Positions 1 through 4,885 of a DNA stretch of 5,520 bases are shown here, one piece after another; the first letter of the stretch is position 1; each line of letters begins with the position of its first letter. The notes under the pieces are model-generated. The model saw nothing but the letters and a program-made list of their open reading frames with translations, was not told where the DNA came from and did no database searches. The stretch spans positions 1-5,520 of the forward strand of contig CAJAYZ010000902.1 of assembly GCA_903949225.1 (NCBI GenBank). Direction: 5' to 3'. This DNA comes from an uncultured Planctomycetaceae bacterium (GTDB lineage: Bacteria > Planctomycetota > Planctomycetia > Pirellulales > UBA1268). Both the position numbers and the translations under genes were made by a program.

Positions 1-514
1 CGGGGAGGAGGGTGTGTGCATTGTCGACCAGGCCGAACGGCGGTGGCGGGAGGGTGCCGTCGTCGTTGACCTTCGCCCGTCGGGGCCCAAGCCCGCCGAG
101 ATGGAGCCAGACCGACGCCGCGCCGGGGCCGCCGTTGAAGCAGAACATCACCGGCCGCGTGGCCGGATCGCCTGCCGGCTTGGCGGTGTAGGCGACGTAG
201 AACACGCCCGCCCGCGGCGTGCCTTCCTCGCTGAGGAGGGGGAGCATTCCGGTCTCGGCCCGATACTCGAGCGTCGTTTCCCCGAGGGTGATCGCGTGCT
301 CCGTGACGATCGGCTTGTCGGTCGCCTCGGGGATGCGGAGGGGCTTCTTTCGGTCCTTCTCGGCGGCCTCCACCGTCGCCGCCGGCTCGGCCGGCTTCTC
401 GGCAACATCAGGCTCGGCCGCCAGACCGGCCCCGGCCAACACGAGGGCGAGGAGGATTCCGTCAACGAGGGAGCAGTGGAGAAGGCGAGGCACGGCCATC
501 ACGGGGATCCTCAT
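1..514 (-). CDS. Secreted serine carboxypeptidase, peptidase family S10 (N-terminal part, cut by window edge)
   Basis: Reading the minus strand from the ATG at 514 gives 171 uninterrupted codons that run off the left edge. The first ~33 residues form a signal peptide: MRIPVMAVPRLLH, then a hydrophobic stretch ending LLALVLAGAGLAA, with likely cleavage before EPDV. A Glu/Ala/Pro/Lys-rich linker follows. The folded part then contains AGVFYVAY, MFCFNGGPGAASVWLHLG and GPRRAKV. The NGGPG(A/S)(A/S)SxW block, which helps form the oxyanion hole and substrate site, is a hallmark of S10 serine carboxypeptidases. The last residues (LVDNAHTLLP) match the segment that precedes the family's TDLVFIDP block. 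The catalytic Ser, Asp and His would lie beyond the window, so activity cannot be judged. Met6 (ATG at 499) is an alternative start, with GAGG about 8 bases ahead of it; the choice only changes the signal peptide N-region. It is expected to act in the periplasm or outside the cell. Confidence 0.87.
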   Translation of the reverse strand, partial: MRIPVMAVPRLLHCSLVDGILLALVLAGAGLAAEPDVAEKPAEPAATVEAAEKDRKKPLRIPEATDKPIVTEHAITLGETTLEYRAETGMLPLLSEEGTPRAGVFYVAYTAKPAGDPATRPVMFCFNGGPGAASVWLHLGGLGPRRAKVNDDGTLPPPPFGLVDNAHTLLP

Positions 515-520
515 GGGGCT

Positions 521-538
521 GGCCTGTCCCGACAGGCC
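521..538. promoter_or_regulatory. Perfect 8+8 palindrome just upstream of the S10 peptidase start
   Basis: GGCCTGTC and GACAGGCC are exact reverse complements separated by two bases, 7 to 24 bases upstream of the peptidase ATG on the minus strand. This position suits a repressor operator or a small hairpin covering the ribosome-binding region; no clear Shine-Dalgarno sequence is visible there. Read on the minus strand, TATCTT (553 to 548) is the only -10-like hexamer I noted nearby, about 35 bases from the ATG, with no convincing -35. The rest of the 515-684 gap shows no gene. The palindrome is seen directly; its function is inferred. Confidence 0.4.
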
Positions 539-684
539 GAGGCCATGAAGATACCCAGCCGCGGGCGGGTATTCCTCGGGGGCTGCTCGAGCTTCGGGGC
601 GTCTGGGATGGCCTCCGGTCTGGGGGTGGATCGCGGCGGCGCCCGCGCCGGTCATCCCCGCCGGCCCGGCCTCGACTCCACACC

Positions 685-730
685 GAAGAGAAAAAAAGGG
701 GCCCGACCATCGCGCGATGGCCGGGCCCCC
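685..730 (-). terminator. Rho-independent terminator of the sialate O-acetylesterase gene
   Basis: Bases 698-712 and 715-729 form a 15-base inverted repeat with one A-C mismatch and a two-base centre; a few central pairs would open to make the RNA loop. On the plus strand seven A residues (691-697) sit directly to the left, so an RNA read leftwards has the GC-rich stem followed by UUUUUUUCUCUU. This is the classical intrinsic terminator layout and orientation. It lies 26 bases past the stop codon of the esterase gene and before the S10 peptidase, so the two minus-strand genes are probably separate transcription units. Confidence 0.85.
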
Positions 731-755
731 TGAATGCTTCACAGCCAGCGAGCGG

Positions 756-2318
756 TCAGTTGGCGTCGGCCGTGACCCCCTTGAAGTCGTCGGTGCGGAA
801 CGGCGTCAGCGGCAGTCCGACACCGGAGTAGAGGTTGCACTTCGGATTGTCGGCCCAGCCGTAACGGACGGCGACGGGGTCGGCCACGCCCTCGGCCGAG
901 ACCTCGATCCGGCCATCGGGGAGGATCGTCCCCTTGGCGTGGACGAACGTGTGATCGGCGCCGGCGATCGTGAAGCCGATCGGCTCGTTGACATCGAACG
1001 GCCGCCAGCCACCATCGACATGATCGAAGGCGACGACGATCTTTTTGCCCTGCTTCTCCATCCCCTTGTAGAGCGGGCTGCGGGCCGGGATGCCCGCCAC
1101 CTTGTAGGTGTCGGCGAGCGCCCAGCGGGCGAGCCGCTTGCCGACATCCAGCTTGTTCTTCGGGTGGATGTCCTTCCCCTCGCCGATGTCGATGATCACC
1201 GCCTCGCCGGTGTTCGGCAGGGCCTTCATCGTCATCGTCTGTGCCTCACGCAGCTCGGCCCAGCTGCTCTCGCCTGGCTGGGGCTGCTCGGCGTTGAAGT
1301 CGGCCAGCTGCACCCAATAGAAGGGGAAGTCGCCCAGACCCCATTCCTCGCGCCACGACTTGATCATGAACGGGAACAGGGCGCGGTATTGATACGCGCG
1401 GCCGGCGTTCGATTCCCCCTGATACCAGATCGCGCCACGGATGCCGTAGCCGACCGAGGGGGTGAGGACGCCGGAATGGATGTTGCCGGGGCGGTGGTTG
1501 CCGAACATGTTGCCGTCGGGATTGCCCGGCTGCCCCGGGGCTGGCTTCCCCTCGGCCTTGGCCTTCTCCGCCGCTGCCTTCCATTCGACCATCGCCTTGT
1601 CGTAGGCCGCCTTCTGGGCCGGATAGTCGGCCTCCATCTTCTCCCACCGCTCGACGAGCGGCTTGAAGCGGGCATCGGCGGCAAGCTTGTCGCGTCGCAC
1701 CCACGCCTCGGCGGCGCTGCCGCCCCAGGCGTTGTTGATCAGCCCCACCGGCACGCCGAGGGTCTGGTGGAGTTGGCGGCCGAAGAAGTAGCCCACGGCC
1801 GAGAAGTTGCCGACCGTCTCGGGGGTGCAGGCCTGCCACGAGCCGTTGAAGTTCCACTGCGGATCCTGCGTGCCGACCTGCGGCACCGAGATCAGGCGGA
1901 TCTGCGGGAACTTGGCCGCGGCCCGTTCGAGATCGGGATCGGTTGAGGCGTTCACGCTCCACTGCATGTTCGACTGCCCGGCACAAACCCACACCTCGCC
2001 GATGAGGACGTCGTGGAAGGTGACGGTGTTGTTCCCCTTCACGGTCAGCTCATGCGGGCCGCCGTATTCCGTCACCGGGTCGAGCATCACCTGCCAGGCG
2101 CCGTCGGCGCCGGCCTTGGTCTCGTGCTTCTGGCCACCGAGGGTGACGGTGACGGCTTCGCCCGGGGAGGCCTTCCCCCACACCTTGTTCTTGATCCCCT
2201 GCTGGAGAACCATGTGATCGCCGAACATGTTGTTGAGCGAAACGTCGGCGCGGGGCGAGACGCCCGGCACGACGGCGAGGGCAGCGAGGAGGAGGAGGGT
2301 CGACAGCGGACGGCGCAT
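756..2318 (-). CDS. Sialate O-acetylesterase family protein (SGNH fold), secreted
   Basis: The 520-residue product starts with a signal peptide (MRRPLSTLLLLAALAVVPGV, cleavage near SPRA) followed by VSLNNMFGDHMVLQQG, the typical opening of bacterial sialate O-acetylesterase-like proteins. An N-terminal beta domain (about 25-105) precedes the SGNH hydrolase core: GQSNM at 114-118 with Ser116 as nucleophile, WGGS at 198-201, WYQGESNAG at 298-306, and DIHP at 383-386 supplying the Asp383/His385 pair. A Lys/Ala/Glu-rich helical, Pro-ended insertion (about 222-280) interrupts the core. A C-terminal beta domain runs from about 415 to 520. The family removes O-acetyl groups from sialic acids or, in many environmental bacteria, other acetylated glycans; the true substrate is unknown. 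The start at 2318 is chosen because GGAG lies 7 bases before it and it begins the signal peptide. The frame stays open upstream to 2501, but the ATGs at 2345 and 2501 would put a long charged extension before the signal peptide. Confidence 0.94.
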   Translation of the reverse strand: MRRPLSTLLLLAALAVVPGVSPRADVSLNNMFGDHMVLQQGIKNKVWGKASPGEAVTVTLGGQKHETKAGADGAWQVMLDPVTEYGGPHELTVKGNNTVTFHDVLIGEVWVCAGQSNMQWSVNASTDPDLERAAAKFPQIRLISVPQVGTQDPQWNFNGSWQACTPETVGNFSAVGYFFGRQLHQTLGVPVGLINNAWGGSAAEAWVRRDKLAADARFKPLVERWEKMEADYPAQKAAYDKAMVEWKAAAEKAKAEGKPAPGQPGNPDGNMFGNHRPGNIHSGVLTPSVGYGIRGAIWYQGESNAGRAYQYRALFPFMIKSWREEWGLGDFPFYWVQLADFNAEQPQPGESSWAELREAQTMTMKALPNTGEAVIIDIGEGKDIHPKNKLDVGKRLARWALADTYKVAGIPARSPLYKGMEKQGKKIVVAFDHVDGGWRPFDVNEPIGFTIAGADHTFVHAKGTILPDGRIEVSAEGVADPVAVRYGWADNPKCNLYSGVGLPLTPFRTDDFKGVTADAN

Positions 2319-2531
2319 CGGAAGACTCCGGCGGTGAGAGGGCATTCGAGGTGCGCGAACCGATCGCGCGATCCCCCCGGCCCGACGCCAAGAGGATAGC
2401 AGGGGGTTGGAACGTCCGTCGCGACCCGCCACGGTGGGGCTCGCTCCGGCTTCCTTGCGGGGCGTGGTGTCGGGCGGGGATGATGGAGTTAGGTGTCGCA
2501 ACAGCGATCATTTCCAGAGGATCGTTCCCCG
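2319..2531. promoter_or_regulatory. Divergent intergenic region with promoters for two esterase genes
   Basis: This 213-base spacer separates the starts of the minus-strand sialate O-acetylesterase and the plus-strand SGNH esterase, so it must hold promoters for both. On the minus strand TGCTATCCT (2401 to 2393) resembles an extended -10 box about 75 bases before the 2318 ATG; no good -35 is visible. A perfect 12-base palindrome, GATCGCGCGATC, lies at 2362-2373, between that box and the start codon. For the plus gene no convincing promoter could be picked. No gene of its own is supported here. The promoter assignments are weak inference. Confidence 0.35.
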
Positions 2532-3398
2532 ATGAGTTCGTCCGCAAATCGTTCGTTCCCCACCGGCATGGTGGCCCTCCTCGGCCTCGGCCTAGTCGGG
2601 ATCGGCCTGTGGTACTTCACGGCGCTCCAGCCAGTGGCCGTCAAGGAGATCCCGCCGACGATCGTCGCCGAGCCGGGCGAGGCAAGGACGCTCGGGAGGA
2701 TGCAGCGCTTCGATGTTGCGGAGGACGAGTCGGCGGAGGAAGCCGCCCCACCTCCGGCGGCGGTGCCCGATGCGGGGCGCTGGGAAGAAGCGATCGCCCG
2801 CTACGAAGCGGCCTCTCGCGCGGCTCCCCCGGCGGCAGGCGCCGTGATCCTCCTCGGGTCTTCAAACATCCGCATGTGGGAGACGCTCCCCGCTGATTTT
2901 CCCGGCCTGGAGGTCGTCAACCGCGGCGTGGGGGGATGCACGCTCACGGAGATCGCCGGCTTCGCCCCGCGCCTCCTCGCCGCTGCCAAGCCGGGGGCTG
3001 TGGTGATCTCCGCCGGGAGCAACGACGTCCATGGCGGAGCCGACGCCGAGGCCGTTCTGGCGGCGTGGCGCGACATCATCGCCACGATCCGCCGCGATCA
3101 TCCCACCGTGCCGATCCTCGTGATGGGCATTCTCCCGGCGAAGTCGCGTTGGGAGGAGCGGGAAACGCAGGCGACCGCCAACGGCCTGATCGAAGCCGCG
3201 ATCGCGGCGGCGGGGGGCTCGATCGATGGAGGGCCGGTTGAATACCTCGATGTCGGGGGAGACTTTGTCGGGCCCGACGGGGCTCCCGATGCGGAGGCCT
3301 TTCTCGACGACGACCTTCATCCAAGCGCCATCGGCAACGCCCGTCGCGCAGCGCGGATGCGGCCTGTCCTTGATCGGCTGATTGCCGCGGGGCAGTGA
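2532..3398 (+). CDS. Membrane-anchored SGNH/GDSL-type esterase
   Basis: The 288-residue product has a short charged N-terminus, one hydrophobic segment (about 11-30, TGMVALLGLGLVGIGLWYF) acting as an uncleaved anchor or signal, then an acidic and Pro/Ala-rich spacer to about residue 100. The SGNH core follows: VILLGSSNIRMW with Ser111 as likely nucleophile (block I), NRGVGG at 130-135 (block II), AGSND at 161-165 with Asn164 as oxyanion residue (block III), and DDLHPS with Asp260 and His263 (block V). All four blocks are intact, so a working ester hydrolase outside the membrane is likely, probably on acylated carbohydrate; the substrate is unknown. The ATG at 2532 is preferred, with GAGG ending 11 bases ahead. 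An in-frame GTG at 2493 with GGAG four bases ahead would add 13 polar residues. It is divergent from another SGNH-fold esterase. Confidence 0.88.
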   Translation: MSSSANRSFPTGMVALLGLGLVGIGLWYFTALQPVAVKEIPPTIVAEPGEARTLGRMQRFDVAEDESAEEAAPPPAAVPDAGRWEEAIARYEAASRAAPPAAGAVILLGSSNIRMWETLPADFPGLEVVNRGVGGCTLTEIAGFAPRLLAAAKPGAVVISAGSNDVHGGADAEAVLAAWRDIIATIRRDHPTVPILVMGILPAKSRWEERETQATANGLIEAAIAAAGGSIDGGPVEYLDVGGDFVGPDGAPDAEAFLDDDLHPSAIGNARRAARMRPVLDRLIAAGQ

Positions 3399-3415
3399 TT
3401 GCGTCTATGAGAGAG

Positions 3416-3440
3416 CCGTGGCCTCTGGCATGGTAGCGTT
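3416..3440. repeat. Left copy of a hairpin-containing repeat flanking the toxin-immunity unit
   Basis: Bases 3420-3440 match 4779-4799 at 17 of 21 positions: GGCCTCT and GGTAGCGTT are identical at the two ends and the four differences are internal. In this copy CCGTGGCC (3416-3423) can pair with GGCATGG (3427-3433) across a TCT loop, with one wobble pair and one bulged G. Seven T residues follow at 3448-3454, but 14 bases past the stem, too far for a normal terminator. It starts 17 bases after the SGNH esterase stop codon and lies upstream of the toxin gene. Confidence 0.55.
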
Positions 3441-3466
3441 TCAGTCGTTTTTTTCTTCGCGATAAC
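3439..3466 (+). promoter_or_regulatory. Candidate promoter of the toxin-immunity operon
   Basis: TTTCAG (3439-3444) and GATAAC (3461-3466) are separated by 16 bases and could serve as -35 and -10 boxes, leaving an untranslated leader of roughly 70 bases before the ATG at 3546. The support is comparative within the window: the next gene to the right has the same arrangement, GGTAGCGTT followed 19-20 bases later by CGATA. The T-rich spacer (3448-3454) is the most AT-rich stretch here. Neither box matches the E. coli consensus well, so this is inference. Confidence 0.33.
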
Positions 3467-3532
3467 GGCTGTCGCTCCGCGGGCTCGAACGGTTAAACTC
3501 GAGGATTGATTTATCGCGGCGGGGCGTTCCAT

Positions 3533-3538
3533 GGAGGG
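3533..3538 (+). promoter_or_regulatory. Ribosome binding site that decides the toxin start
   Basis: GGAGGG lies seven bases ahead of the ATG at 3546 and is the best Shine-Dalgarno sequence in the window. It overlaps the alternative upstream ATG at 3531, which lacks a comparable site. This favours initiation at 3546, so that the protein begins MRSATRFRKP. Confidence 0.7.
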
Positions 3539-3545
3539 TGGGGCT

Positions 3546-4400
3546 ATGCGATCAGCGACACGTTTCCGAAAGCCGTCACAGAGGCTCGGAGCTTTCGAGT
3601 CACTCGAGTCTCGCGCCATGCTGACTGGTCTGATCGAGACCGTTGCACCGCAAGAACGATCGGATGCTGGCCGCGGCGGCTGGCTTGGTGCAATGAGCGA
3701 TGTCGTTGAGGACGTATGCGACTACGTCGGCCGATCTGCAACGAGTCTCGCCTACGGCGATTGGACTGACCAGAAGCCAACGGCGCTTTCTATCGGAACT
3801 GGCGTTGGATTGGGAGTATTGGGTCTCGACCTTCCGATGGACATTCGTGATCTAGGGCATTCGGTCACGCATCCTGAGTTGTCATACGATTGGGGAAAGC
3901 GATTGGCGATCAATACGATCGCCGTCGCTCCGATAATCGGAGCAATTAAGTACTCGAAGTATCTCGATGACGTTGGGGAGACGGCTAAACGGGCAGGCAG
4001 CACGACTGACTCGCCAGTTCAATGGATTCCAGATACCCCAAAAATGTCGCCGGCAGCAAGAAACTACGAAGATTCGGCAACAGGCGCTCGGTCTGGTGTC
4101 GAGACTGGTAACCGCGAGGTTCCTGTCATCCAGAGAACACTTCCTGATGGCGGATCTGTCAACGTTAAGTTTGACGGACTTGATGAAGGCGTCCTGCTTG
4201 ACCGGAAGCTGTCCATAACGACATTTCCGAAGTCCAGGGATCAGGCGATCAGGCAATCCCAGTCGCTGGAGGAGAACGGCATCCGCGGTCGATGGGAGGT
4301 TCCAGATGAGTCTCAAGCAACGCGGGCCAGGAAGATGCTTGAGGAATTGGGGATCACGAACATTGACGTAGGGGTCGCTCCGTTTCAGGGTGCGCGATGA
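3546..4400 (+). CDS. Putative polymorphic toxin: planctomycete N-terminal motif, pre-toxin linker, REase-fold nuclease domain
   Basis: The 284-residue product has three parts. Residues 1-28 are basic and end in FESLESRAMLT, a form of the LExRxLL-like motif near the N-terminus of many exported planctomycete proteins. Residues about 78-150 are hydrophobic with Gly and Pro turns (ALSIGTGVGLGVLGLDLP, then IAVAPIIGAIKYSKYLDDVG), like the linkers preceding toxin domains in polymorphic toxins. Residues about 193-280 resemble restriction-endonuclease-fold toxin domains of the Tox-REase-5 kind: LPDGGSVNVKFDG, then VLLDRK, then the Q-containing helix QAIRQSQSLEENG, strand GRWEV and a final helix. Asp210, Asp219 and Lys221 fit a D...(D/E)xK metal-dependent nuclease site, so DNA or RNA cleavage is the predicted activity. 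No large delivery module (RHS, VgrG, PAAR, filamentous haemagglutinin, LXG) is present. GC is lower than in the neighbours. The stop overlaps the next gene's start. Family assignment is from remembered motifs, not a search. Confidence 0.75.
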   Translation: MRSATRFRKPSQRLGAFESLESRAMLTGLIETVAPQERSDAGRGGWLGAMSDVVEDVCDYVGRSATSLAYGDWTDQKPTALSIGTGVGLGVLGLDLPMDIRDLGHSVTHPELSYDWGKRLAINTIAVAPIIGAIKYSKYLDDVGETAKRAGSTTDSPVQWIPDTPKMSPAARNYEDSATGARSGVETGNREVPVIQRTLPDGGSVNVKFDGLDEGVLLDRKLSITTFPKSRDQAIRQSQSLEENGIRGRWEVPDESQATRARKMLEELGITNIDVGVAPFQGAR

Positions 4401-4657
4401 CTACCGAACCGCTGATGCAGATTGCACTGGAGACCATCGAGTTTTTCTCCTGCGTTCCGGACAGCCTTCTCGACCCGGATGTCGCGGTGGAGAGGCTCGA
4501 GTCAATTTCTGCCCTCCTCCAGCAACTGCCGGAGGCGGATAGGACAAGGTTTCTTGGGTATGTGCACCGGCAATCGGCAGAGGAGTTCGCAGCACGAGGA
4601 CGGACCGAGAGGTATGACTTTCTGAGTCGGCTGGGGGTTGATGTCGGATTGGAGTGA
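4397..4657 (+). CDS. Putative cognate immunity protein of the upstream toxin
   Basis: The 86-residue product is small, lacks a signal peptide or membrane segment, and is acidic: 16 Asp/Glu against 8 Arg and no Lys. It looks wholly helical (LMQIALETIEFFSCV, AVERLESISALLQQL, ADRTRFLGYVHRQSAEEFAARG). I do not recognise a named immunity family. The role is inferred from context: its ATG shares the ATGA with the toxin stop, giving translational coupling, and AGGG lies six bases ahead of the start. A small acidic cytoplasmic protein directly behind a nuclease toxin is the usual immunity arrangement, and the negative charge suits binding a basic nuclease surface. It shares the lower GC of the toxin gene. 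An alternative is an unrelated small regulatory protein, but the overlap argues against that. Confidence 0.68.
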   Translation: MTTEPLMQIALETIEFFSCVPDSLLDPDVAVERLESISALLQQLPEADRTRFLGYVHRQSAEEFAARGRTERYDFLSRLGVDVGLE

Positions 4658-4681
4658 AGCATGCGGGAGAGGGCTTTTTTT
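4657..4681 (+). terminator. Possible weak terminator after the immunity gene
   Basis: Seven T residues (4675-4681) begin 17 bases after the immunity stop codon. The only stem I can draw directly before them is AAGC (4657-4660) with GCTT (4673-4676) around a 12-base loop, which is too weak for a confident intrinsic terminator. The position is right and nothing better follows the gene before the structured leader at 4760. Confidence 0.2.
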
Positions 4682-4759
4682 CCGAGTTGTTTTGGCGTTG
4701 GGGAGTCGGTGATGGCTGGGTGTGATCGGGTCGTCCTCGGCGAATCCATTTGAGATTGT

Positions 4760-4780
4760 CCGGTGACTTCGTTGCACCGG
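4760..4780 (+). other. Alternative stem competing with the right-hand hairpin
   Basis: CCGGTG (4760-4765) is an exact reverse complement of CACCGG (4775-4780). The right arm of this stem overlaps the left arm (4776-4782) of the perfect hairpin at 4776-4793, so an RNA spanning the region could form one stem or the other but not both. Such mutually exclusive stems occur in attenuators and riboswitch-like leaders, but in GC-rich sequence they also arise by chance. Confidence 0.3.
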
Positions 4781-4799
4781 CCTCTTGGCCGGTAGCGTT
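4776..4799. repeat. Right copy of the hairpin-containing repeat
   Basis: ACCGGCC (4776-4782) and GGCCGGT (4787-4793) form a perfect 7-base-pair hairpin with a TCTT loop, immediately followed by AGCGTT. Bases 4779-4799 match the left copy at 17 of 21 positions. The arms differ between the copies yet remain able to pair, which hints that the structure matters. It has no T-tract, so it is not a standard terminator. It lies between the immunity gene and the membrane protein gene. Confidence 0.55.
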
Positions 4800-4828
4800 G
4801 TCCTCCGAGTGCCGCGGCCCGATAGGAT
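4798..4828 (+). promoter_or_regulatory. Candidate promoter of the downstream membrane protein gene
   Basis: TTGTCC (4798-4803) overlaps the end of the right repeat and may act as a -35 box. GATAGGAT (4821-4828) holds a -10-like TAGGAT at 19-base spacing, or GATAGG at 17. The start codon is 57 bases further on. The layout matches that before the toxin gene (GGTAGCGTT, then 20 bases, then CGATA), which is the main reason for calling it. Confidence 0.37.
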
Positions 4829-4851
4829 GGTTGCCGGGGGGCTCGGCAACC
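4829..4851 (+). other. Perfect 8-base-pair hairpin in the leader of the membrane protein gene
   Basis: GGTTGCCG (4829-4836) pairs exactly with CGGCAACC (4844-4851) across a seven-base G-rich loop. It would lie at or just after the predicted transcription start and ends 34 bases before the ATG at 4886. No T-tract follows, so it may stabilise the transcript or control translation rather than end transcription. The hairpin is seen; its function is inference. Confidence 0.42.
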
Positions 4852-4885
4852 GGCCGGAGCCCATTGGCCATCGGGGATTCCATCG

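Noticed and set aside
14..733. Open frame of 239 codons on the plus strand over the S10 peptidase and its upstream gap
   Set aside because: The opposite strand encodes a clear signal peptide and the NGGPG block of S10 peptidases, and this frame would run through the terminator hairpin at 698-729.
717..1946. Long open frame of about 409 codons on the plus strand opposite the sialate O-acetylesterase gene
   Set aside because: It is a mirror of a strongly G/C-biased coding sequence. The minus-strand product has all family motifs, while the plus-strand translation is Arg/Gly/Leu/Asp-rich with no recognisable domain.
709..2373. Shared palindromic 10-mer ATCGCGCGAT at 709-718 and 2363-2372, on either side of the sialate esterase gene
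   Set aside because: Several identical 10-mers are expected by chance in 5.5 kb, more so in GC-rich DNA. The first copy is explained as the top of the terminator stem.
3416..3454. Intrinsic terminator of the SGNH esterase made of the left hairpin plus the seven-T run
   Set aside because: The T-run starts 14 bases after the stem and the stem has a bulge and a wobble pair, so the geometry does not fit. I describe it as part of the repeat and promoter region instead.
3461..3498. Possible integron attC site: TAAC and GTTA ends, with GTTAAAC (3492-3498) matching GTTRRRY
   Set aside because: The partner core site RYYYAAC is absent at the expected place, the inner arms do not pair as in attC sites, no matching site follows the immunity gene, and no integrase is in the window.
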